Of a stretch of 64,000 bases of DNA, positions 1 through 6,698 are shown piece by piece. The position numbers and the translations under genes are program-made. Source of the DNA: Ferrovibrio sp036381655 (GTDB lineage Bacteria; Pseudomonadota; Alphaproteobacteria; Ferrovibrionales; Ferrovibrionaceae); the NCBI RefSeq assembly GCF_036381655.1, contig NZ_DASVCJ010000040.1:115991-179990 (forward strand), read 5' to 3'. The notes below the pieces were generated by a model, which saw only the letters and a program-made list of their open reading frames with translations, was not told the DNA's origin and searched no databases. Position 1 is the first letter of the stretch, and each line of letters starts with the position of its first letter.

Positions 1-2
1 CG

Positions 3-299
3 CTGAGCGGCCCGGTCTTCGACTATTCCTCCGACTGGCAGCTCACCATCAACACCGGCACCACCATCGTCACCTTCCTGATGGTGTTCCTGATCCAGAA
101 CACGCAGAACCGCGATTCCGTCGCCATGCAGCTCAAGCTGGACGAACTGATCCGCACCTCGAAATCGGCGCATAATTACCTGCTCGATATCGAGAAGATG
201 TCGGAAGCCGAGCTGGAGCGCCTGCGCGTCGCCTTCGGCAAGCTGGCGAAGCATACGCATCAGGCGGAGTCCGGAGCCGAAGGCCGCGGAGGCCGCTGA
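3..299 (+). CDS. low affinity iron permease family protein (3' part)
   Basis: The last 98 residues of a gene whose start lies left of the window. A hydrophobic stretch, TIVTFLMVFLIQNTQNRDS, is followed by a cytosolic helix rich in charged residues (KLDELIRTSKSAHNYLLDIE) and a short Gly/Glu tail. This layout matches the C-terminal end of the small bacterial low affinity iron permease family (PF04120-like), which are inner-membrane proteins of roughly 120-140 residues. The stop is one base before the start of the topoisomerase gene, so the two are probably cotranscribed. Transport of iron is inferred from the family name only; no metal-binding residues are visible in this fragment. Confidence 0.75.
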   Translation: MSGPVFDYSSDWQLTINTGTTIVTFLMVFLIQNTQNRDSVAMQLKLDELIRTSKSAHNYLLDIEKMSEAELERLRVAFGKLAKHTHQAESGAEGRGGR

Positions 300-300
300 C

Positions 301-1398
301 TTGGGCCGCGCCCGTCCGCGCCAGGCCGGGCATGCCGCCGCCAGGCGGGCCGGCCTGGTGCATGTCTCCGATGCGGCGCCGGGCCTGATCCGCCGCCGCG
401 CCGGCAAGGGCTTCGCCTATCTCGACGATGAAGGCCGCGCAGTCCGCGCCGCCGCGACCCTGGAACGCATCCGCAAGCTGGCGATCCCGCCGGCCTGGAG
501 CGAGGTCTGGATCTGCCGCGATCCGCAGGGCCATCTACAGGCGACCGGGCGCGATGCCCGGGGGCGCAAGCAATACATCTATCATCCGGAATTCCGCGCC
601 CAGCGCGAGGCGACGAAATACCACGGCATCGCCGCCTTCGCCCGCCGCCTGCCGGCGCTGCGCCGGCGGCTCGCCGAGGACATGGCGCGGCCCGGCCTGC
701 CGCGCGAAAAGGTGCTGGCCACGGTGGTGCATCTGCTGGAGACGACGCTGATCCGCATCGGCAATGCCGATTACGCCCGCCAGAATGACAGCTACGGCAT
801 CACGACTTTGCAGGACGAGCATGTCGCGGTGCATAACGGCGGCGGCGAGCTGCGCTTCCGCTTCACCGGCAAGAGCGGACGCTCCTGGCGCCTGCGGCTG
901 CGCGACCGCCGGGTGACGCGCATCGTCAAGGCCTGCCAGGACCTGCCGGGCCAGCACCTGTTCCAGTATATCGACGCGGCGGGCGAACAGCGCAGCGTCA
1001 CCTCCTCCGACGTCAACGCCTATCTGCGCGCGGTCGCCGGCGATGCCGTCACCGCCAAGGATTTCCGCACCTGGGGCGGCACGCTGCTGGCCGCCCTGGC
1101 CTTGCAGGCCTTCCCGGCGCCGGCGAGCAAGGCGGCGGCCCGGCGCAATCTGCGCGCCGCCATCGACCTGGTCGGCGGCCGGCTCGGCAACACGCCGACG
1201 ATCTGCCGCAAATGCTACATCCATCCGGCGGTGATCAGCGCCTATGAGCGCGGCGCGCACCGCCTGCGCATCCGCGCCACCGGCGGCACGGCGCTGCGGC
1301 CGGAAGAAGCTGCCGTGCTGGCGCTGCTGGAAGGCGGGCGCGTCAGTAGGCGAGATCGAGCAGCACGCTTGCGACGGCGAACATCTGCACGCCGTTGA
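301..1398 (+). CDS. DNA topoisomerase IB (poxvirus/eukaryote type)
   Basis: A 365-residue type IB topoisomerase, which relaxes supercoils by a transient 3'-phosphotyrosyl link. The N-terminal domain carries the family signature (RRRAGKGFAYLDDEGR, then IPPAWSEVWICRDPQGHLQATG). The catalytic domain follows, with RKQYIYHP, KVLATVVHLLE, RIGNADYARQN and AKDFRTWGGTLLA. The active-site tyrosine is expected in CRKCYIHP, near residue 306. The start chosen is TTG at 301; a GTG at 358 would remove 19 residues that look unconserved. The last 24 residues, rich in arginine, run 56 bp into the 3' end of the convergent DUF4149 gene and are probably a non-conserved tail. Confidence 0.92.
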   Translation: MGRARPRQAGHAAARRAGLVHVSDAAPGLIRRRAGKGFAYLDDEGRAVRAAATLERIRKLAIPPAWSEVWICRDPQGHLQATGRDARGRKQYIYHPEFRAQREATKYHGIAAFARRLPALRRRLAEDMARPGLPREKVLATVVHLLETTLIRIGNADYARQNDSYGITTLQDEHVAVHNGGGELRFRFTGKSGRSWRLRLRDRRVTRIVKACQDLPGQHLFQYIDAAGEQRSVTSSDVNAYLRAVAGDAVTAKDFRTWGGTLLAALALQAFPAPASKAAARRNLRAAIDLVGGRLGNTPTICRKCYIHPAVISAYERGAHRLRIRATGGTALRPEEAAVLALLEGGRVSRRDRAARLRRRTSARR

Positions 1399-1774
1399 TC
1401 GCCATGCTCAGGCGATGCAGCTTGCGGAATTTCGGCCGCGCATCGTCCTCGCCCCAGCGCACCGCGTCATGCAGGCTGTGCATGCGCGGCATCAGCCCCT
1501 GATGCACGAAGGCCGCCAGCACCGCGACGAAGCCCATGGTGCCGGCGAGAATGTTGTCCTGCAGCGCCACCAGGGCCAGCGCCGCCAGCGTCGCCATGCC
1601 GGCGATCACCATGTAATAGAGCGATAGCAACGCGCGGATGAATTTCAGCGCCGGCAGCGGGTCGAGCTTGAGGAAGACCATCGGAGTGATCAGGAAGGTA
1701 TGGAACAGCATCGCGCCGAGCAGCAGCCCGGTGGCGAAGACGGCGACGATGATCAAGATTCCTTCGACGTACAT
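1343..1774 (-). CDS. DUF4149 (TMEM205-like) membrane protein
   Basis: A 143-residue integral membrane protein. Four hydrophobic segments are visible: residues 4-26 (GILIIVAVFATGLLLGAMLF), about 45-70, 72-92 and 122-140. Charged loops lie between them, and a conserved-looking HDAVRWGEDDARPKFRKLHR segment precedes the last helix. The length and topology match DUF4149/TMEM205-like proteins, whose function in bacteria is not established. Its 3' end overlaps the topoisomerase gene by 56 bp in convergent orientation. The 273 bp upstream, before the MOSC gene, show no convincing gene. Confidence 0.7.
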   Translation of the reverse strand: MYVEGILIIVAVFATGLLLGAMLFHTFLITPMVFLKLDPLPALKFIRALLSLYYMVIAGMATLAALALVALQDNILAGTMGFVAVLAAFVHQGLMPRMHSLHDAVRWGEDDARPKFRKLHRLSMAINGVQMFAVASVLLDLAY

Positions 1775-2047
1775 GCCCTCTATCCGGCGGCATTATACAA
1801 ATTTAGCCGCCGTGCAAGACCCCCTTAGCCGGGACCGCGCGCAGCTTCCCGAGCGAAAGCGCGCCATCCGCGCCATTTTGCCGGCAGCGGGCAAGGAGAG
1901 CGGTGGCAATGCTAAGACCAAACCCGCCGCGGTAGCAGAAAACGGCACCGGACGCGGCGGGATGGACGCTGGCATGAAAGTGCACCCGGACAATTCCGCC
2001 GCGGCGCGGCGATTGACCAAAACCGCGCCGTTGCGCATCGTCGCGCC

Positions 2048-2854
2048 ATGACCGAGACCACGACCGCCACGCTCGCCCGCATCGTCCGCTTCCCCGTCAA
2101 GGGATTGACCGCACAGCCGCTCGACCAGGCCCTGCTCGCGCCGGACCGGCCGCTTCCCGGCGATCGCCGCTTCGCCCTGGCCCATGGCGCCTCGGCCTTC
2201 GATCCGGCGCAGCCCGCCTATCAGAAGAAGGGGCATTTCCTCACCTGGGTGCGCAATCCGCGGCTGGCCGCCCTGCATTGCAGCTTCGATCCGGCGGGCC
2301 AGCGCATCACCGTCGCCGATCCGGAGCCCGAAACCTCGGATGACGGCATCGACAATGCCGACCTGACCACGCCGTCCGGGCGCGCGGCGCTGGAAAAGCT
2401 GGTGCTGCGCCTGCTCGGCGAGGAAACCCGCGGCAGCGTGCGCGTCGCCGCGGCGCCAGACGTGTGGTTCACCGACAAGCAGCAGCCGTATATCTCGATC
2501 CAGAACGCGGCGACCATGGCCGATCTCGGCCGGCATCTCGGCCCGACGCATGGCGGCGCGCCGGCCGACTGGCGCCGCTTCCGCGCCAATCTGCTGCTCG
2601 ACGGCTTCCCGGCCTGGGCCGAACTGGGCTGGATCGGCAAGCGGCTGCACATCGGCGAGGCGGTGCTGGAAGTGGCCGAAACCATCGGCCGCTGCGCCGC
2701 CACGCATGTCAATCCCGACACCGCCGAACTGGACGAGGACGTGCTCGGCGCGCTGCGCCGCCAATACGGCCATACGCAATGCGGCGTCTATGCCCGCGTC
2801 GTCCAGGGCGGCACGATCCGGCGCGGCGATGCCGTCGGCCTGGCCGATGCGTGA
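2048..2854 (+). CDS. MOSC domain-containing protein
   Basis: A 268-residue protein with an N-terminal MOSC_N beta-barrel-like part (LARIVRFPVKGLTAQPLD, then PGDRRFALAHG) and a C-terminal MOSC domain (DWRRFRANLLLDG, GKRLHIGEAVLEVAETIGRC, GHTQCGVYARVVQGG). The cysteine in IGRCAATHVNP sits where YcbX/mARC-type MOSC proteins bind the molybdenum cofactor, so a Moco-dependent reductase or a sulfur carrier role is the family expectation. The substrate cannot be told. A GNAT gene starts 9 bp after its stop, suggesting a two-gene operon. Confidence 0.85.
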   Translation: MTETTTATLARIVRFPVKGLTAQPLDQALLAPDRPLPGDRRFALAHGASAFDPAQPAYQKKGHFLTWVRNPRLAALHCSFDPAGQRITVADPEPETSDDGIDNADLTTPSGRAALEKLVLRLLGEETRGSVRVAAAPDVWFTDKQQPYISIQNAATMADLGRHLGPTHGGAPADWRRFRANLLLDGFPAWAELGWIGKRLHIGEAVLEVAETIGRCAATHVNPDTAELDEDVLGALRRQYGHTQCGVYARVVQGGTIRRGDAVGLADA

Positions 2855-2863
2855 CGCCGGCGC

Positions 2864-3364
2864 GTGAGACGGATCCGCCTCGCCACCCCTGCCGATATTC
2901 CGGCCCTGCCCGGGATCGAGCAGTCGGCGGGCGAGGCCTTCCGCGCCACCGCGCATGCCTGGGTCGCCGACGAGCCGAACCTGGCCGCCGAGGCCTATCC
3001 GCCGCTGATCGCCGCCGGCCGGGTCTGGGTCGCCGAGACCGATGGCGGCCTGGCCGGCTTTCTCCATGCCTGGCCCGCGGCGGACGGCGATTTCCATATC
3101 TGGGAATTGGCGGTGCGGCTGCCATGGCAGCGGCGCGGCTTCGGCCGGGCGCTGATCGACACGGCACGGCGCCAGGCCCTGGCGCAGGGCTGCACCGCCC
3201 TGACGCTCACCACCTTCCGCGACGTGGCGTTCAACGCCCCCTATTACAAGGGCCTCGGCTTCGCCATCCTGACCGATCCGCCGCCGCGCCTGGCGGCCAT
3301 TCTCGCCGCGGAGGCCGCGCGCGGCCTGACCAGCCGCTGCGCCATGCGCGCGGCGCTGTCCTGA
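2864..3364 (+). CDS. GNAT family N-acetyltransferase
   Basis: A 166-residue single-domain GNAT enzyme expected to transfer acetyl from acetyl-CoA to an unknown amine. The fold is recognisable from IRLATPADIPAL at the N-terminus, HIWELAVRLPWQRRGFGRAL (the acetyl-CoA binding loop is QRRGFGRA) and FNAPYYKGLGFAIL near the C-terminus. The start is GTG at 2864, 9 bp after the MOSC stop; no other in-frame start precedes the conserved first strand. No substrate can be assigned. Confidence 0.82.
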   Translation: MRRIRLATPADIPALPGIEQSAGEAFRATAHAWVADEPNLAAEAYPPLIAAGRVWVAETDGGLAGFLHAWPAADGDFHIWELAVRLPWQRRGFGRALIDTARRQALAQGCTALTLTTFRDVAFNAPYYKGLGFAILTDPPPRLAAILAAEAARGLTSRCAMRAALS

Positions 3365-3394
3365 GCAGCGCGGATGACGGCGCGGAATTCGCAA

Positions 3395-3427
3395 AAAAGT
3401 CACATTAAAAGTCACACGAAAAGTCAC
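3395..3427 (+). repeat. three 9-bp direct repeats with 12-bp period, probable regulator binding array
   Basis: AAAAGTCAC occurs three times, starting at 3395, 3407 and 3419, with 3-bp spacers att and acg. The regular period of about one helical turn, the lack of any gene here and the position 64-96 bp upstream of the PepSY-like gene start suggest side-by-side binding of a regulator on one face of the DNA, as OmpR-family response regulators do. The identity of the regulator is unknown. Confidence 0.6.
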
Positions 3428-3490
3428 GGCCGCGCCGACACGGTGCCGCAGCTATTGTGTTGAAGGATCGTCGTCCGATCCCATTTACCG

Positions 3491-3850
3491 GTGACCTGCC
3501 TCGCGATGAACCGCTTCGCCGCTCTCATTCTCATGGCTGTTCCAGCCGGCCTTGCCCTGCCGGCCCAGAGCCTGGCGCAGACACAATCCGCGCCGCAATC
3601 CGCACAGGCGGCCTCGCCGCCGCAGCCGCGGCTGGACGCGCCGGGCGGACCGCCGCTCGGCTCGCTGTCGCTGTCGCAGATCATCGTCAAGATCGAGGGC
3701 GAGCCGAATTTCGCCTATGTCAGCCGCCTGGACTGGAAGGACGGCAAATACGCCATCCGGTATGTCACCCGCGACGGCGAGACGCGCGACGAGCTGATCG
3801 ATCCGCGCACCGGGAAGGATACCGGCAAGACGCCGGCCAGCGCGCCCTAG
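3491..3850 (+). CDS. secreted PepSY-like domain protein
   Basis: A 119-residue protein (from GTG 3491) with a clear signal peptide; the ATG at 3506 (MNRFAALILMAVPAGLALPA) gives a tidier one and may be the true start, leaving 114 residues. Cleavage is expected after PAQSLA or LAQ. A Gln/Pro/Ala-rich linker follows, then one domain with the pattern LSLSQIIVKIEGE, FAYVSRLDWKDGKYAIRYV and GETRDELIDPRTGK. This is the helix plus beta-hairpin layout of PepSY domains, ending in the typical vDprTG segment. PepSY proteins are often controlled by two-component systems, which fits the repeat array upstream. It probably acts in the periplasm; the specific role is unknown. Confidence 0.72.
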   Translation: MTCLAMNRFAALILMAVPAGLALPAQSLAQTQSAPQSAQAASPPQPRLDAPGGPPLGSLSLSQIIVKIEGEPNFAYVSRLDWKDGKYAIRYVTRDGETRDELIDPRTGKDTGKTPASAP

Positions 3851-3890
3851 CTGCAGCCCTGGCCGCAGCCCCGGCGCCGCAGCCCGTCCG

Positions 3891-4487
3891 TTACGCCAGG
3901 GCCGTGCCGCCGCCCGCGCCCGGCGCCGCAGCGCGCTGCGGCCATTCCGCGCGCAGCAGCGCGAAGAGGTCGCAATCGCGCCACTGCCCGCGCACGAAGA
4001 AATTCTGCATCAGCCGGCCCTCGCGGCGAAAGCCCAGCTTTTCCAGCACCGCATGGCTGCGCGCATTCTCGACATCGGCCAGGGCCGTGATGCGATGCAG
4101 TTCCAGAACCTGGAAGCCGTAATCCAACAGGGCGCGCATCGCCTCCGAGGCATAGCCCCGGCCGCGGATCGCGCCGTCCAGCGAGAAGCCGATATTGCCC
4201 TGGCGATGCTCGGGCGAGGCGATGCTCAGGCGCACCATGCCAATGGCGCGCCGCATAGAGGTTTCCTCGACGGCGAAGACCCAGTCGCGCCCGGACGGAT
4301 TCTCCGCCTCCGCCAGCCGCGCGGCGATGAAGCGCGTCACCAGCTCGGGCGTCAGCGCCGGCCCGGGCAGGAAGCGCCAGAAATCCTCCGCCGTGGCGAA
4401 GCCCTGGAACGCGGCTTCGTCCTCGGCCTTGAAGCCGCGCAGCAGCAGGCGGGCGGTACGCAATTCGGGGAAAGCGGATGCATGCAT
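3891..4487 (-). CDS. GNAT family N-acetyltransferase (RimJ/RimL-like)
   Basis: A 198-residue acetyltransferase of the RimJ/RimL subgroup. It shows the subgroup opening LRTARLLLRGFKAEDEAAF, the acetyl-CoA loop GRGYASEAMRALLDYGF and the C-terminal pattern LHRITALADVENARSHAVLEKLGFRREG. These enzymes acetylate protein N-termini or small amines; the substrate here is unknown. It starts 16 bp downstream of the mnmE stop on the same strand and may be read from the mnmE transcript. The C-terminal 15 residues are Ala/Gly/Pro-rich and look unstructured. Confidence 0.85.
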   Translation of the reverse strand: MHASAFPELRTARLLLRGFKAEDEAAFQGFATAEDFWRFLPGPALTPELVTRFIAARLAEAENPSGRDWVFAVEETSMRRAIGMVRLSIASPEHRQGNIGFSLDGAIRGRGYASEAMRALLDYGFQVLELHRITALADVENARSHAVLEKLGFRREGRLMQNFFVRGQWRDCDLFALLRAEWPQRAAAPGAGGGTALA

Positions 4488-4503
4488 GTCCGGTGCCGCC
4501 TCG

Positions 4504-5862
4504 TCACTTCCCGATGCAGAAATCGCGGAAGATCACATCGAGCAGATCCTCCACCTCGATGCGGCCGGTGATGCGGCCGAGCGCGCGCGCCGCCAGCCGC
4601 ACATCCTCGGCGGCGAGTTCCGCCGCGGAGGTATCGGCCAGAAAGCGGTCGAGCGAAGCGACGCAATCCTGCAGCGCCAGGCGATGGCGCTCGCGCGTCA
4701 GGCTCGCGCCGGCGCCGCCGCCAAGCCGCGCCGTCACCGCTTCCTGCAAGGCCGCGAGCAGGTCGGTCATGCCGGCGCCGGTCTTCACGGACAGCCTGAT
4801 CGGCGCGCGGCCGGCAAAGGCCAGATCCGGCGGCAGGTCGGGCGCCGCATCCACCTTGTTGACGACGACGATGGCATTCTCGTCGATCAGGGCCGCCGTC
4901 TCCTCGGCCAGCGTCTCGCGCAGCCGTGCGGCATCCAGCACGACGAGTTTCAGATCGGCACCCTCGGCGCGCTTCAGGGCGCGGTGGATGCCTTCGCGCT
5001 CGATGCGGTCGGCGGCGGTCTCGTCCTTGGCGCGCAGCCCGGCGGTATCGGCCAGCACGACGGGATAGCCGCCGAGATCGAGATGCGCCTCGATCACGTC
5101 GCGCGTCGTGCCGGGAATCTCCGAGACGATCGCCACATCGCGCCGCGCCAGGGCGTTCAGCAACGACGACTTGCCGACATTCGGCGCGCCGAGGATCGCC
5201 ACCATCAGGCCCTCGCGCAGAATCTCGCCGCGGCGGTTGTCGGCCAGATGTCCGGCGATCTCCTCGCGCAGCCGGGCGATCTGCGGCTTCACCTCGGCCG
5301 CCACGCCTTCGGGCAGATCCTCGTCGGGGAAATCGATCTCGGCCTCGAGATGCGCCAGCGCATGCGTCAGGCGGTTGCGCCAGCCCTCGTAGAGATTGCC
5401 CAGGGCGCCCTGCATCTGCTGCAGGGCCTGGCGGCGCTGCGCTTCGGTCTCGGCATTGATTAGATCGCCCAGCGCCTCGGCCTGCGTCAGATCGAAGCGG
5501 CCATGCTCGAAGGCGCGGCGGCTGAACTCGCCGGGCTCGGCCAGGCGCAGGCCGGGCAGCTTCGCCAGGGCGTCGAACAAGGCCGCCAGCACGGCGCGGC
5601 CGCCATGCACATGCAGTTCGGCGACATCCTCGCCGGTGAAGCTGTGCGGCTTCTCGAACCACAGCACCAGCGCCTCGTCGATCAGCACGCCGTCCGCGTC
5701 CCTGAGGCGGCGCAGGCTGGCGGTGCGCGGCTTGGGCAGATCGCGGCCGGTCAGCGCCAGCACGGCATCGGCGGCCTGCGGGCCGCTGAGGCGGATCACC
5801 GCCACGCCGGCCCGGCCCGGCGCGGAAGACAGCGCGTAGATGGTCTGCGGAGTCATCGCCAA
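4504..5862 (-). CDS. mnmE: tRNA modification GTPase MnmE
   Basis: A 452-residue GTPase that, with MnmG, adds the carboxymethylaminomethyl group to U34 of certain tRNAs. All family marks are present: an N-terminal tetrahydrofolate-binding domain (APGRAGVAVIRLSGP, SFTGEDVAELHVHGG, EPGEFSRRAFEHGRFDLTQAE), an inserted G domain with G1 GAPNVGKSS (225-233), G2 GTTRD (251-255), G3 DTAG (272-275) and G4 NKVD (335-338), and the C-terminal catalytic CIGK (449-452). In most alphaproteobacteria mnmE is followed by mnmG, rsmG and parAB; here it is followed by an acetyltransferase gene and no partner is in the window. Confidence 0.98.
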   Translation of the reverse strand: MAMTPQTIYALSSAPGRAGVAVIRLSGPQAADAVLALTGRDLPKPRTASLRRLRDADGVLIDEALVLWFEKPHSFTGEDVAELHVHGGRAVLAALFDALAKLPGLRLAEPGEFSRRAFEHGRFDLTQAEALGDLINAETEAQRRQALQQMQGALGNLYEGWRNRLTHALAHLEAEIDFPDEDLPEGVAAEVKPQIARLREEIAGHLADNRRGEILREGLMVAILGAPNVGKSSLLNALARRDVAIVSEIPGTTRDVIEAHLDLGGYPVVLADTAGLRAKDETAADRIEREGIHRALKRAEGADLKLVVLDAARLRETLAEETAALIDENAIVVVNKVDAAPDLPPDLAFAGRAPIRLSVKTGAGMTDLLAALQEAVTARLGGGAGASLTRERHRLALQDCVASLDRFLADTSAAELAAEDVRLAARALGRITGRIEVEDLLDVIFRDFCIGK

Positions 5863-5918
5863 AGCCCGAGCGCACCTTCGGTCATTCGTCCTCCCCCTTG
5901 CGCGGACGGCCGGGCCGG

Positions 5919-5941
5919 ATGCTCGGGCTTGGCCCGGGCAT
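5919..5941. repeat. REP-like hairpin between mnmE and ferredoxin genes
   Basis: The inverted repeat ATGCTCGGGC-ttg-GCCCGGGCAT can form a 10-bp stem with one G-T pair. It is related to the hairpin at 23537-23568, which shares the ATGCcCGG / CCGaGCAT arms, so it looks like a member of a dispersed small palindrome family. No T-run follows on either strand, so it is not a standard terminator. Confidence 0.5.
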
Positions 5942-5971
5942 GACGAGGCAGGGAAATGGAGAGGCTGGCCG

Positions 5972-6349
5972 TCACTTCTTCTTCGCGGAATGATCAGGGC
6001 CGTCTTCGGGTTGCAGCATCAGGCGGGCGACCCGGCCGCCATTCTTCACATGCACCTCCAGGATTTCGTCGATATCGGCGAAGGTCTCGGCGCGGTACCA
6101 GATGCCGTCGGGATAGATCACGACGGTCGGGCCCAGTTCGCAGCGCTCCAGGCAGCCGGCATTGTTGACCCGCACGCCGTCGGCGAGGTCGAGGCCGAGT
6201 TCCTTGGCGCGGGCCTTCATGTAATTGCGCAGCTTTTCCGAACCCTTGCGGGCGCAGGAGCCGCGCGGATGGTTCTCCGGGCGCTCGTTGGTGCAGACGA
6301 AGATATGGGCGCGGTAGAACGGCTTGGGATCGCCGGGCAAGGCTGTCAT
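5972..6349 (-). CDS. (2Fe-2S) ferredoxin, thioredoxin-like fold
   Basis: A 125-residue protein of the thioredoxin-like [2Fe-2S] ferredoxin family. It has the opening AHIFVCTNERPENHPRGSCARKGS, the second cysteine pair in VNNAGCLERCELGPTVVIYPDG, and the C-terminal WYRAETFADIDEILEVHVKNG. Four cysteines (FVC, GSC, AGC, ERC) are placed to hold one [2Fe-2S] cluster. It is probably a cytosolic electron carrier. The partner is unknown. The small DUF6489 gene lies upstream on the same strand, 37 bp away. Confidence 0.88.
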   Translation of the reverse strand: MTALPGDPKPFYRAHIFVCTNERPENHPRGSCARKGSEKLRNYMKARAKELGLDLADGVRVNNAGCLERCELGPTVVIYPDGIWYRAETFADIDEILEVHVKNGGRVARLMLQPEDGPDHSAKKK

Positions 6350-6386
6350 GGGCGGGCTGCTTTCACTGGAACCTATTCGAATACCG

Positions 6387-6641
6387 TCACTTCTTCTTAT
6401 CTGACGCGCCGCCCGCGCCGGGAAACTGGCTGAAGAAGAATTTCTGGATCTGCTCCAGGTTCTGCAGGCCCAGCGGCGCCCAGGTCTTGAGCAGGGTTTC
6501 CGGGTCCATGGCGTTGAGCGACGACATCACGCGGTCCTGCATCTGCTGCATCACCGCCGATTGCAGCGGCTGGACATCCGGCAGGCCGAGAAAGGCGCGG
6601 GCTTCTTCTGGCGTGCAATCGACATTGACTGTTATTTTCAT
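6387..6641 (-). CDS. DUF6489 family protein
   Basis: An 84-residue cytosolic protein beginning MKITVNVDCTPEEARAFLGL. It continues with a helical middle (PLQSAVMQQMQDRVMSSLNAM) and an amphipathic segment rich in Phe near the C-terminus (QIQKFFFSQFPGAGG), ending in a Lys tail. The start at 6641 is preferred over a longer frame to 6689 because the extra residues are unlike the family, and the divergent DUF255 gene begins at 6699. This family is widespread in alphaproteobacteria and has no known function. The Phe-rich helix might touch membranes, which is only a guess. Confidence 0.72.
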   Translation of the reverse strand: MKITVNVDCTPEEARAFLGLPDVQPLQSAVMQQMQDRVMSSLNAMDPETLLKTWAPLGLQNLEQIQKFFFSQFPGAGGASDKKK

Positions 6642-6698
6642 GGCTGCACCATAGATGGGGTGAAACGCCCGAAATCGACGGCAGGACAAATACCTAGC

